Below the pieces are notes generated by a model. It had not been told where the DNA came from, searched no databases, and saw only the letters and a list, made by a program, of their open reading frames with translations. This document shows positions 47,692-59,170 of a DNA stretch of 64,000 nucleotides, one piece after another; the first letter of the stretch is position 1, and each line of letters begins with the position of its first letter. A program made the translations under genes and the position numbers. The stretch comes from Rhyzopertha dominica (lineage: Eukaryota > Arthropoda > Insecta > Coleoptera > Bostrichidae), in contig QCXZ01000137.1 of assembly GCA_025024175.1 (NCBI GenBank), positions 14,322,001 to 14,386,000 of the forward strand. The letters run 5' to 3'.

Positions 47692-49443
47692 TTAGTTTGC
47701 TTTTTTTAACTGTCGTCGCTTTTTAAAAGCACTTATTTCCAAGATAAAGACCAATATAGATATAGAGTATCCAGTAGCTAATAAATAATACGCCCCACGG
47801 AACTTGCTTGTAGTTAAAACCACAGCAGTATGATAGTCATCAACTTTGTGAAAATTTGTCATGTACTTATATTTCGAGGTCTTGGTCACCTTGTTGTACA
47901 TGTGTATATGAAAACCGTATTCCATCATTCCAGCACGGCGTTTATCGAATAACTCATAGTAAGGGGAATCATTCCGAAACACGTAAGTTGTGTACTGATT
48001 AACGATGCATTCACGAAGCAGAATTAAGTCATTCTTATGCTTGTCGCTGAAATTTTCTGTGTCCACAACGAATCCATTAGGTAGCACTCTAACCGGTGTG
48101 GCATAGTGCCCATTTTCTATAGCTTCATCGGCCAATTTCGGATCGTCTATAAACCGAGAAGATAATTTTCGTACCACTGGAATTGTCGACTGCGTGCTGA
48201 CAAATGGAGCTGGAATTCCTCTTAAATCTATCCAAAGATTGTTATCCAGTACATCCTTGATAGATGTCATCAGAAAGCTGCGGGGAGGATAAGATGAGAT
48301 GCTGGTAAAACCTGCCGAGTATGCAGTAGCTAGTATCATGCAACCAGCACACCAAATAGTGAGAACACAGCGCAGAGGTGTTCGATTGAGAGCTAGGTAA
48401 TTGTCAACTCCACTGGATGTCAGAAGCCTGATAATGTAGGTTGCTATGAGCGCAATGTCGGAATACTCAGCTTTTTCTACACGCTCCAAAGCATATACAA
48501 TAGCCACTAGGGCAGCTGAGCAGATACAGATTATTATCCACATGTGCAACTGCATCGGCATAAACACATAAGAAACATCCGAGAGTAAACGTGGTTTGGA
48601 CACTAGAAAAGTGACGCAAACTTGGTAATACGGATAGCTGTACCTATTCCCATTAGCCCACGCACGTGTTAGCCATTGAGAACACGATGCAACGTCACTT
48701 ATGCCTCGATTTAAATCTTTCCAAATGCGCACATGCTTTTCTTCATTCGGATTTGATACTGGCTGCTGCCAACTAATTGGAATATCCCCAAGTACGTACT
48801 TAATATCTTCATACTCTAGTCCAGTCTGAATATTAGTCTGGTTACTGTCGAATATGATGAAAGGGGGGCAGTTGGAGACAGTTACCCTAACACTGCGATT
48901 TTGTCCGTCATAAGTCATGTTCGGTTTCCAAACTTGAGGTAACATCGTGTCTATTCGATTATCTTGGAGATAGGTTACCGTTGCATTCTTCTCATCGCTT
49001 GGAAGAAATCCCCGAATTATAAACAATTGAATACCTTCTAAATTGACAATCCTTGTAAACAGTTTGTCGTTAAAATCTTTCGTACCTGAATAAAAAACGA
49101 GCACTGGTACCAACTGTGCAAAAGTAGCAGGGCCATCTTCAAATATTTTAGCAATGGTATGGACATCTTCGCAAACAATCACGCAGCCTGATGATTGTGG
49201 TAACTCGTTTCTTCTTTTTATTAAGTTATCTACCGAAAAATGAATTAAAGGAATTTGAACGCTATTTACTGCATCACTGACAACAAGTGAACTTAAACTG
49301 TCGTCAGAAATTAAATACAGGTTGTTCAAATCTACCAACGTATGCGCAACAACATTTCTTATAAAACTGCTCTTTACGTCCGTATAATCGCGAGATATAT
49401 TACTAAGGAACTGCAGATACAGAAAGCTACTGATATTGTACAT
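47692..49443 (-). CDS. Divergent ionotropic receptor, tandem copy C
   Basis: Intact single-exon frame of 583 codons. It shares with copy B the segments DDSLSSLVV, QIPLIHFSVDNL, GCVIVCED, LVPVLVFYSG and the ligand-binding motif SNCPPFIIFD. Helix 1 is HMWIIICICSAALVAIVYAL. The linker to the pore is short (RVEKAEYSD). Helix 2 carries ILATAYSAGFTSISSYPPR and the last helix is YYLLATGYSISILVFILE. It is shorter than copies A and B mainly because of that linker and a shorter tail. The start at 49443 is the first Met and aligns with the other two copies. All three genes read the same way, 5.9 and 3.4 kb apart, which implies tandem duplication. No R-T-D/E glutamate-binding set is visible. Confidence 0.92.
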   Translation of the reverse strand: MYNISSFLYLQFLSNISRDYTDVKSSFIRNVVAHTLVDLNNLYLISDDSLSSLVVSDAVNSVQIPLIHFSVDNLIKRRNELPQSSGCVIVCEDVHTIAKIFEDGPATFAQLVPVLVFYSGTKDFNDKLFTRIVNLEGIQLFIIRGFLPSDEKNATVTYLQDNRIDTMLPQVWKPNMTYDGQNRSVRVTVSNCPPFIIFDSNQTNIQTGLEYEDIKYVLGDIPISWQQPVSNPNEEKHVRIWKDLNRGISDVASCSQWLTRAWANGNRYSYPYYQVCVTFLVSKPRLLSDVSYVFMPMQLHMWIIICICSAALVAIVYALERVEKAEYSDIALIATYIIRLLTSSGVDNYLALNRTPLRCVLTIWCAGCMILATAYSAGFTSISSYPPRSFLMTSIKDVLDNNLWIDLRGIPAPFVSTQSTIPVVRKLSSRFIDDPKLADEAIENGHYATPVRVLPNGFVVDTENFSDKHKNDLILLRECIVNQYTTYVFRNDSPYYELFDKRRAGMMEYGFHIHMYNKVTKTSKYKYMTNFHKVDDYHTAVVLTTSKFRGAYYLLATGYSISILVFILEISAFKKRRQLKKAN

Positions 49444-50574
49444 ATTAATACCTTAAAGATACAATCTGAAATGTGCTGTCGTTCGTCACGATATACTAAT
49501 ACAGAATGATTACAGTTATACATGTATGGAAGTATGATTGTCTCGAAATGGCTTTTACAAGCCGATTGATTTTATTGTTACGTTAGAAAAAATAGAGCCT
49601 AATAATAAATTAATATATGGTATATTAAAAGGACATTTTCTGAACTTCTTAACCCTATGAAAAAATTGCTATTGACTGCACTCTAGTGTGATTGTAAATG
49701 CTACAAAAGAAAACAGCTGAATAAAGACAAAAGGGGGTTCCATTTTCAACTGCAATCAAATAAATTTAAAGACGCAGTCCTAAAGAACCTTACGTTAAAA
49801 TAATCGCCTTTTTAAACGGGTCTAGATAGTAGTAATTTCCTTCAACCAATTAGGTACCCCCTATTCTATAACAAGTGCATAATTTTCTACAAATCCTGAA
49901 AAACCGTTTGAAAACTTTGCAGAGCTATACCGAAAACACCATATAGCACAAATAATAATGGAATCTTTCCATAACTTATTAAAAGTATTATGATTTTGCA
50001 TATTATTGGAGTATGTTGTGAAAAAATTATAATTATGTTAATCAGCAGCCTTACCTTACCGTCACATTTTGCCTCATAATGTTAAAGAATAAAGACACTA
50101 TTAATATATTACAATTGAGGAAAAATAATTGGAGGCCGCTCTCAATCACGAGAAGTTGGTTTTCAGTGTACATGACGAAGTTTTGCGCAATTTTATACAA
50201 ATATCTGCTTCTAATTTTTACACAGCACTCCTAATGTGTAAAAAAATCGTCGTCAAAAATCGCATAACCTTCTATTTATCTCTCGGTAGTAATCGAAAAT
50301 ACAAAAAGTGTTGTGCAATTAAGTGTAAATTAATTGCTAGCTAAATAAGTAATACGCAATCTAATAATAATAGAAGAAAATCTTTGTTCAACACGTTACT
50401 TTCATGATAACATTTAGAAGAAGAAACATGTTATTCGTAAAACCCATTTTTTTCGGGCCTCCACGAACATCTACCCAGAACCTAGAGACCTGATCACAGA
50501 ACAACGACTGTCTGATCAAATTCGAGTTATAATACGAATCAATAGAATGCCACTAGTAGAAAGAGAAAATAATA
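49444..50574. other. Spacer, no gene recognised
   Basis: AT-rich. The short plus frame at 50129-50344 lacks any recognisable domain. Confidence 0.5.
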
Positions 50575-51255
50575 CAGGGTTTCTATAAATAATTCATGTA
50601 ACGCGGGCGGCGTTGATTTCTGAATTCTTTGTGCCGCCTTTTTATAACTGCTGCCAAGCTACAATATGTACGGCAAGAACTGAACATGGCAGATCAAGTT
50701 ACAGTCATGAAATTGATGGCTTTATAAAGATTTTCCAACAATTTACGGTTCTATTCTTCTTTCAAAGGTAAGAAAGAACAATAATTATTATTGGTATAGT
50801 AGACATCTACACCCTTGCACTATGGAAGCTTTGTGCAGTGCAGCTAACATTACAACCAATTGGTTGGCGAATTTTACCATTGCGGAAGGCTAAAATAAAC
50901 ATCTTTCAATCCATCATAGTACAGTTATTCAACAAGCTTACTGTAGCGAAAACACAAATACGATACATATAACCTAAAGGTTATACGAAACCGTGTCAGC
51001 CCACAGCTCCGAAATGTGAGCTTTCTGCAACCTTGAAATTAATTATTGTACAAAACACTACAGAATACGTTGAAAATAGAAACTCTCATACGTTTTCTCA
51101 TATTGAATTATGTCAAATAATTCCAACAATCGACAGATGACAAGTATACGTTAAAGCAATTTTTCTGTTCACCTTCTTCAGGGGCGGCAAACTGATTTAA
51201 TCGATAATTTCCATAAGCACCCTGAATGCATGAATCATCATTTACAGAAACCCTG
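50575..51255. mobile_element. TA-flanked MITE family, copy 3
   Basis: Ends CAGGGTTTCTATAAATAATT and ATCATTTACAGAAACCCTG. The left TA is kept; the right flank reads CA. Internal blocks such as GCCCACAGCTCCGAAATG are the reverse complement of those in copies 1 and 2, so this copy is inserted in the opposite orientation. It has 681 bp. Confidence 0.82.
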
Positions 51256-51269
51256 CATAAAGGCAACAG

Positions 51270-52440
51270 AAGAAAAAATCACACACTCATGACAAGTATA
51301 ACAATCACACTAGAAGATATCAAAGCTGCTATATCAGGGCGCACAACTGGAAGGCACCGGATGATGACAAAATTCAGAACTTCTGGTTAAAATCATTTGC
51401 AAACATACACCAACCACTAGCCACATATTTCAAAAGATTCTACAAGAAATTACATACCTGAAACTCAAAGACGGCGGGCGACCCCGCAAACCCATCTAAA
51501 TACCGCTCAATAAAGTGTCTATCAACAACCTATAAGTTACTAACAACAGTAATCACAACAAAGATCAACACCCACCTAGAAAACAATAACATTATAGCAG
51601 AGTAGCAGAAAGGGTGCCTTAGAGAGTCCAGAGCAACTAGTTATAGACACAGAAGTACACACTCAGGCTAAATTAAAACATAAGGCTTTACATTATGCAT
51701 ATAAAAACTATCAGAAAGCCTTTGACAGCGCCCCACACTCCTAGCTCATACACGTTCTCCATATATATAATATCCATCCTCAAGCAACACAGTTTCTTCA
51801 ATCATGTCAATATGGAAAACAACCCTGAACATCCAAACCAAAACACAAAACATTCGCATGTAACCCGTCCAAATCAATACAGGAATCTTCCAGAGTGACT
51901 CTCTTAGTGCACTCTGGTTCTGTATCGTATTTAATCCCTATCGAACCTTGTCAACAAAACAAATGAGGGTTACAAAATAGCAGGCACTCATCCTCAACAT
52001 TTCACATCAGCTCTATACGCATCAACTAGAAAACAACTCAACAACCTTCTTAAAGTCACAGAAACCTACAGCCCAGACATTCAGATGAAACTGGAGATAG
52101 ACAAATGCAAAATAAACAGCATTATAAATGGAAAACACTCCATACAGATAGACTACACTACGAGATTCTAAAATTATACAGAATATGGAAGTGGATGAGA
52201 CATACATGTTCCTCGTATACAGATATCAATACAGATACAGAAAACAGGAATAGAACATATAAAACGACAACTAAAAATCGAATACAAAGACAGAATCAAA
52301 CAAATGCTCAAAACAGAGCTGTCCGACCAAAATAAAGTGAAAGCACCTATGTAGTAACCATCCTGGCATAATATACTCATTCGGCGTTCTTTTGCGATCT
52401 GCCAACGCACTTATTTGATTCGGAAAATACATCCTCAGTT
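51270..52440 (+). pseudogene. Non-LTR retrotransposon RT relic, R4/Dong-like
   Basis: Pieces in several frames follow the order of R4-clade RTs: ITLEDIKAAISG, a NWKAP-DD block, NFWLKSFANIHQPLATYFK, SKYRSIKCLSTTYKLLTTV, IIAE-QKGC, a kA-FDS-P region, NTGIFQSDSLSALWFC, and late in the element YSFGVLLRSANALI. The conserved GIFQGDSLSPLLFC and IYSFGVIxW signatures support R4/Dong-like assignment. It is riddled with stops. The 5' part is missing. Confidence 0.6.
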
Positions 52441-53174
52441 TTGATTTAAAAGAAATTTGAAATTATTAATCAAGCTTCATTTCATAAAATACAGTAAATA
52501 ATATATAGTTGATTTTCACAAAAATTCATCTTTTGTATCATCGTCGAACGAACAAAATCCCGCGAGTTTTGAAGTGCCAATTACATAGTGATGAAAAATT
52601 GATTCATTTGTGCGCTTTCAATTGAATTGTGATTCTGTCGTGTGTTCATTACAATCGTTTCAAGGTGTGAATTAAATTCCTCCATTTATCAGATTTATCC
52701 AAATAAATGTAAATAAAACATGTTGAGGTTCATTGTGATTTGAAATTTAATGAAAGAAAACAAATCATGAGGTTGCCGATGATAACAATTTTTTTAACAA
52801 AAGCGCTTGGTGCCAACTCGATCACATTCCAGGCACATCACAAATTTCCAGCATTTCAGCGGCGTATTACCGAAACCGATAGAATCCATGTTGCATATAA
52901 AATTTCCTATTTGCATACTTGCGAAAGTTCTCCATAACAAAATTTTGGCCATTTTCAATATCCATGGTCACAACCGTTAATACACATAACCAGTGGCTTT
53001 TCACAAATTCAGAAAACGATCACAATCAAATCTATTGGAATTTGGACAAGGCAACGTCAGCTACTTGTTAATAAATTAAATAACCGAAATAATTGTTCAA
53101 AACAATATGTATAGGTACAATATGTAATATTGCACATCGCACAACGCACAACAAAAATTTATCAATACAGAAGA
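52441..53174. other. No gene recognised
   Basis: AT-rich. The frame at 52740-52937 has no recognisable domain. Confidence 0.5.
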
Positions 53175-53400
53175 AAAACGAACTTTCTGGCACGCTTTGC
53201 AGCAAAATCATTAATAACTTCTTCATAATGTAGTTTTCTTGCTAACTCAGATTCATGAGNAAAAAGGGCTAAGGCAGTAAATTGTCCTTGGCTGATGTTA
53301 GATCTCAAGCAATTTTTTATTATTTTGATTCCCGAGAAAGATATTTCTGCAGATGCAACGATATTTCAGAACATTCTATGACATGTAATAATATACCAGC
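53175..53400 (-). pseudogene. hAT transposase C-terminal fragment (ZMYM1-like)
   Basis: The minus strand reads IKNCLRSNISQGQFTALAL, then HESELARKLHYEEVINDFA and KRARKF. This matches the hAT dimerisation tail that ends many ZMYM1/DUF4371-type transposases, where LRS-M-Q-RL-LA is followed by E...R.LDY...I..FA...ARK. There is a stop after the first KI segment and one N at 53260. No zinc finger or catalytic part is seen nearby. Confidence 0.65.
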
Positions 53401-53847
53401 AGACTGTCTGCCAGACTTTTAGTTTTTAATTTTTCCCAACTATTGTTGCCGATATTATTGTCAGTTTCTAGGTACTAGTAAACATAATAATATACATTTA
53501 CAGTCCATCAAACCCATGATCGTTCTAGCGTACAGTATAGACAGAGAATATGAATATGATTTTTCTTTTCTCTTATACTAGTACTAAAAAAAATTGGACT
53601 TTTTAAAATTAGTCGATGACGCCCCTAGCACCTCTTTCCGGTCGGCTCTGTTAGTAACAAAGTAACCATTATAAATTATATTTTGCTTTCATTACTTTTA
53701 ATAATGGATTGATTAGTAAAAAGGTAATAAAGGGCAAGAAACTAAACTCATCGTGTTTGAAACGATAACTGTTCCTGTTGCATTATTCAAAGACAACAAA
53801 GTATTTCTCATATATAATTAACAATAAGCATAACAAATAGAAAACAT

Positions 53848-55177
53848 TTACATTGCAAACAATTTTTCCAAAACAGATCTCGCATCAGGTCTATCTGCAG
53901 GGTTTGTTTGCCAACAGCTGGTGTACAACGAGAAATAATCATCTTGTAAACAGCCTATGATGCTTGGACGGACTTCAAATTTTACCACCTAAAATACGTA
54001 GTTTATAATGATGAAAGAAAATCCAATGTGAAAACTATAAATTCAAATAAGTACGTATATATGCACCTCCAGTATATTTATATTTAACCATCTCGGGAGC
54101 AGTGTCAATTGTGTCATCAAGAAATATAGTTATAAGTAAAAGTAACTTCCTTCTTACCTTATAGATAATTATTTCGTTGTTACCTATCTCACTGTAAGGC
54201 ATTTTACGTTCTTTCAGTTGCCAAAATAACACACCAAGCGAGTATATATCAGATTTTGTGCACGGACGTTTTCCTTCAAGTATTTCAGGCGCCGTATACA
54301 TTGGAGTTCCCTGGAAATGAAAATTACTAAAACAGGATAACAACAATATTGAAGTGAAACTTGCCACACAATTTGTACTACATTCATCACCGCTTCTTAA
54401 CGAGTTCCCAAAATCGCATAACTTACAAACCCAACCACTGCAAACCAACACATTGCTTGGTTTTATATCTAAGTGTAAAATTTCATTATCGTGACAGTAC
54501 TGTAGCCCTGCACAAATATCTGTTGCTATAAGTTTAATGCGTTCCAGATCAAATTCATACTTTTCATCATCTAGAAGAGTTTGTAGTGACAAAGAGTCAT
54601 TGTGATATTCCATAATAACTATCCCATAAAGCTGATCAAGGTCACAAGTAACATGTATGACCTTTACAACATTTCGGTGATTCAATTTTAGCGCATTTGC
54701 TTCCTTATGTCCTCTAGAACTTTTTATTACCTTAACTGCGACGGATCTACCTGCAAAAATGTAAAGTAGTGCAGAATTTGTAATATTTTTTAACAATTTA
54801 CCCTTGTATGTACCTTCAACTACAGTACCGAACGTTCCCGTCCCTAAAATATGCAAAACGCTTTTGTTTTCCAAACCATGATTTACAACCTTCGCCCTCT
54901 GAGGTGTATTTACATCCAGTAAGTTTCTCGCGAACTTTCCTAGTTGAACAGTTCGGTTTTCTAATCGGACCGCAGGTATATTGTGGAGGTCTTTTAATCT
55001 CTTGTGGACTTTAGAATCATCTTCTTGTAAATTTGGAGATAAAAACTGCAAACGCCTAACGTGCTTTTTTGAAGGTGTTTTTCTATACTGTTCGGTTACT
55101 CGCGTAAAACGTGGTGATGCAGTTCTCACTTTTCTGGGACTCAGTATTAAAGCAATTCTTGTTAATGGTGTTGCCAT
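53848..55177 (-). CDS. mos: Serine/threonine kinase Mos, four exons
   Basis: Coding exons 55177-54802, 54750-54365, 54310-54158 and 53988-53848 join to a 351-residue kinase, close to vertebrate Mos (about 346). After a 108-residue N-terminal tail come the glycine loop LGTGTFGTV (111-119), the ATP lysine in VAVKVI (132), the helix-C glutamate (142), the catalytic loop HLDIKPSNVLV (218-228), DFG (238-240), GTPMYTAPE (255-263) and a last lobe ending in CWQTNPADRPDARSVL. The KPSNVLV loop and the VVKFEVRPSI link resemble Mos rather than other kinases. Introns are 51 bp (GT-AG), 54 bp and 169 bp (GT-AG). The second uses GC-AG: GTG|GCAAGT is the only phase-0 site that restores CV-GTPMYTAPE. Mos activates MAPK in oocyte meiosis; that role here is by family. 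The start ATG has good context (ACCATGG). Confidence 0.9.
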
Positions 55178-55775
55178 GGTTGTTTACGCCCTAAACTTTA
55201 CTGCACAACATTCGCGAAGTACTAGCACTTGTATTACCGTGTCACCTGAAAATGGGCATGAATATTAGGTCTACAAGTAGGTACCGATCAACAGCGTTTC
55301 AAATCGCAAACATCTGCCCATGTCAGTTGCTTCTTATTAAAAACATAAACAGGGAATACAAAAAAAAACTTGCAGAAAAGCATTCTACGTTCTTACAAGT
55401 GACCATCCTAACAACTGCGATATAACAAAATATGTACGTGTGAAGTAATAATTTATATTGCATTTTTTCATATAGTTAACAGTACCAACTAATTGTAATT
55501 AGCCATATTGAAATTTCTAATGTAATAATGTAATGTATAATATAATAATTTTAAATCCCGTCACAAAGACAGAAATTTCCGTCTTAAATACAACGGATGA
55601 TTTAATTGCAAATAGGTATACTCTTCTGTTGGTTGCCCGTTCAACTCAAAAGTAACGAATCTAACGAACCTACTATGCTGCCCGATTGTGAGCAAAAGTG
55701 ATATAATTCGTCCAATGGGACTAACGCCAGACCTTGCCATTATCTATGAATCGCTGTATACAAGCTGAATAGAAA
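55178..55775. other. Upstream region of mos
   Basis: AT-rich and without a gene. No TATA box was identified with confidence. Confidence 0.4.
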
Positions 55776-56556
55776 AAAACCGCTGCCAATTGAATCAATA
55801 TATTTCCACATCCAATTGTCAAAATGACATTTTGAGCTTTTTTCTCCCTGCACATTTTTTCTAAGACAAACGGTCCTCGTGATATTAGCAAAAATACACA
55901 AATTTTTAAAATCTGTTGTTCCAAATAACTCGAAAAGTATTAACTTAACAAAAAATTACTAAAGTGCTTTCCAATCAAAAATTTGATTTCCTATATAATA
56001 CCAAAATTTTAAAAAAATCGTACTAGCAAGGACCAAAATACGTTTTTTGGGGAAATTTTATTTCCTATCTGATGGTATTTTCATTTTTTTAATATATTAA
56101 ATATATTCGGAGATATTTAGGAAAACCGTTTTCTTTAAGTGACGCTTTTTTGCTAATATCTTGTAAACAATTTGCTGTACCGAAATTTTATAAGGGCGAA
56201 TAATACTCGCGTTTATACTACTAATTACATACTAAAACGAAAAAAAAAAGAAAAAAATTAAAATTTGCAAAAAGGGTAGTTTACCTCCCAAATTCGCCAC
56301 ATTACCGATACCCTACTTACCCCAAAAACAGTAGGTCGCTTTGGGTAGTTGAGATCTATGCGTTTGCCAAATTTCGAGTTCATATATTAATTCTTTCGAA
56401 AGTTATCATGTCCACAAACAAAACCACAGACAGAGACACACAGACAAGAAATTTTTTTGCTCAAATTTTGTTTTTTTTTACGTTTTTGACCATTTTAAAG
56501 CAAATGAGCAAATAAAATTTTTTTTACAATACTTCCCATCCGTTGGGTGTGGAAGT
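55776..56556 (-). repeat. Interspersed 0.85-kb repeat, copy 2
   Basis: Reverse-complement partner of 29646-30513, with the same blocks in the same order. Its end carries TTACTTCCACACCCAACGG and TATTTCCACATCCAATTG. The minus frame at 55721-55924 is part of this repeat and not a gene. Confidence 0.7.
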
Positions 56557-56859
56557 AATAGGTACCTATTTAAAATCTTAAAGTTGTATTCCCAAAACGG
56601 CTGCCTTTAATACAAAGCTTAAATGAAATATTCGAAATATACAGGCTGCGCTGTCTAAAACTCCCCATGCTCGTATTTTCATTATTTTTTTTTATACAAC
56701 CATAAGTTATATGTCAAAATGTAGGTCTTTTTAAATTCTTTAGTGAATGCCGAAAAAAAATTTTTGACGATTATTATATTTTGAAAATAAATTTAATTTT
56801 TGTAAATATATTTTACCTTATCCCATATAATAAATATTGTTTCATAGTTGGATGCCGAC

Positions 56860-57380
56860 TTTTGTCTTCTTCAATTTGTCTCATTACATAGTATGCGTAA
56901 TTTTTACTTCTTCTTAATGAAAAACAAGAAAAACTCGTCTTCGCTTACAGCTTATTGCGGTACAAAGTATGCCTAGATGCCCATCACTGCACACAAAACC
57001 CCAAAATTTAAAGCACTTTATAAGTAAATCAAGTACAAAGTTCGTTCTAAAGAGACAGAGGCTAGAAAACGATACCCTGCGATGAGGCTAGTGCATGATG
57101 TAGACAACCAAGCTATCCTCATCCCAGGATATTGTTTTATAGCCTGTATCTCTCTTTAGAACGAACTTTGTACTTGATTTACTTAAAAGTTACTCTAAAT
57201 TTTGGGGTTTTGTATGCAGCGATGGGTATGTACGCATAATATGTAGCGTAGTAAGCTGATAAACTAACACTTAAAAAATTGTGAACAGAGTATGGGGGCG
57301 AGGTGTTTTTCTTGTTTTTTATTAAGGAATAAAAATTAAACATACGATGCAATCACACAAACTGAAGAATTTATTATAAT
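56860..57380. repeat. Long foldback, arms about 220 bp
   Basis: The left arm (56860-57090) and right arm (57115-57380) are reverse complements with interruptions. The best block is AAATCAAGTACAAAG and TTCGTTCTAAAGAGA against TCTCTTTAGAACGAA and CTTTGTACTTGATTT. CCCCAAAATTT/AAATTTTGGGG and AAAACAAGAAAAAC/GTTTTTCTTGTTTTT pair as well. The loop is about 25 bp. A foldback transposon is likely. Nothing in it is coding. Confidence 0.75.
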
Positions 57381-57925
57381 TTATGTCGTAATGATTCCCA
57401 CCAAATTTGAAGTCGAAATCTTTTATAGTTCAGCCATAATTTTTAAAAATTCAACTTTAACACCCTGTGCTTTTATTTGACGTCTTTATAATCGTGTTTT
57501 ATCATCTGTTATATGCTGTCTGTATATTTCGAGGACATCCTGCAGGTATACATAATAGATTTTGATTTTTGGGATATAGGTAGTAACAGATTTTTATAAG
57601 TTGTTAAAGGCCAGCATCAGATAAGCTAACAGTTGGCTACTTTTTCTATGGTCATTTTTAGGGGGATTACACAAGATAGTAATTTATAACCAAGACTGTT
57701 CTGTTCTGTTCAGTGTAACAGAGGCAATTTTAACTTGAATTCATATTCAATATTAAAAAATAAAAGTTTAGTTATTTAATAAAAACCATACATTAATATA
57801 CTTTTATTAGGTATCTGTATACCTAATAGTATTTCAAAAGAATAACATACCCCACACAGATATAAAAAAAGAGAAAAACAAATTCTAAACAAATAGTTTA
57901 TTTACAAAAATCTACTGCTACTGCT

Positions 57926-59002
57926 TCAATCTTCATCGATTAAAAACAGTGAGACCTTTTCGCGGTAATCTGGTGGCAATATATCATGTAATTCTTTCCT
58001 ATCTAACCACTTGAAGTCAGTACCTTTCTCAGGAAGCTGTCCACTCTGATGTCTTGCAAAATAAAAGAATATCTAGAAAATATAATTAAACAACTAGTAA
58101 GCAGAAAGGGGTAAATACGTTACCTTGGCTCCCTTTGCACCATTTTCATTTCGAACACCTTTGGGATAATTGTATTTATAGAATCCACAAGGAGCATTGC
58201 CATAAAACTGGGCCTTTATTTCAGATCCGCAGTGTTCTTTCAGTACTCTCTGTGCTGTCTATAAAAAATTACATCACACAAATCTATAAGAAATAAGCTT
58301 TTGTTATGGTTTATACCTGTTTTAAGGATTCACCATCTTTTCTTAAGCCCTGCGGTAACATAAAGTACTTTTTATTACCAATTTTTTGACTAGTTACTAA
58401 TACTAAATGGTTTGCCAGTTTTCGATTTAGTGATTTAACATTATTCTTCTTATCGTCCTCTACAACACAAAGGAACACGAAAATAACCCCCATGTGTTAG
58501 TGGAAAACATCACATATACACCTGTAATTCTATCTGCTGGTTTAAAGTGTGCCAATTCTTCAGCGCTCGCATCGGCAAAGTCTTGTGCTGTATTTTTCAA
58601 AACTAATTCTATTTCAACATCCAAGTCCCCTTTCTTCAGTAGCTCCAGCTGATGCCTGAGAACAAATATTAATAGGAAAGTAATCATCTATGTCACGCAT
58701 AGAGCATACATTTCTTTTTCATGTTTAACTTCGTGGTCCGACTTTAAGCTGCGTTCATATTCGACTTCGGATAAATACTTGCTAAATTTTGTTTCTAGTT
58801 CGTTCATCGAAGGTGTTACAATTGGTTTTCGCTCTAAGCATACAGCAGTTATGAGATCCCACTTTTCCACTGCTGCAACCGAACTCTCTGAAAGAGTGCA
58901 TTACAACAAGAGTATAATGAAGAGGATGTCAATACCTTTTCTTAGAATAACACTATAGGCGTAGCAGCTTTTACTTAATAACCTTAACGAATGTTTGAGC
59001 AT
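57926..59002 (-). CDS. mRpL46: Mitochondrial ribosomal protein L46, six exons
   Basis: Exons 59002-58936, 58887-58710, 58655-58522, 58459-58317, 58258-58124 and 58072-57926 join without a break to 267 residues (human protein 279). Every intron is GT-AG, 46 to 62 bp long. Characteristic stretches are WDLITAVCLERKPIVTPSMN, ERSLKSDHEVKHEKEM, the KPADRITE joint across intron 3, SLNRKLANHLVLV, YFMLPQGLRKDGESL, and the Nudix-fold end FYGNAPCGFYKYNYPKGVR followed by AKIFFYFARH. The product is a component of the mitochondrial large ribosomal subunit. I start at MLKHSLRLLS because it gives a basic, amphipathic mitochondrial presequence; an earlier Met at 59098 would add about 32 residues with no presequence character. 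TTTATT at 57897-57902, just past the stop, is a polyadenylation signal. Confidence 0.95.
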
Positions 59003-59099
59003 CTTTAGGAAGCAAACGTAAATGTATTTATATATGAACCTCCGTTTATTTAAAAACTTAACCTCTATTAATTCATAACCTAGCAAAAAATCAGACATA

Positions 59100-59170
59100 T
59101 GTCACATGGCTGTCACTTTTAATTGACAGGATGACAGAGTTGTCACGTTGTCAGGATATTAGTCATGTCA
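59100..59170 (-). promoter_or_regulatory. Cluster of seven TGTCA/TGACA boxes upstream of mRpL46
   Basis: Pentamers TGTCA or TGACA start at 59100, 59111, 59124, 59132, 59141, 59149 and 59166, 98 to 168 bases upstream of the chosen mRpL46 start. No TATA box is seen. A TATA-less promoter with repeated factor sites is my inference. Confidence 0.45.

Noticed and set aside
54808..55268. Plus-strand frames opposite mos
   Set aside because: They are antisense shadows; the minus strand carries all kinase motifs.
58901..59098. Upstream Met at 59098 as the mRpL46 start
   Set aside because: It would place an acidic and hydrophobic extension before the basic presequence. The Met at 59002 gives a typical mitochondrial leader.
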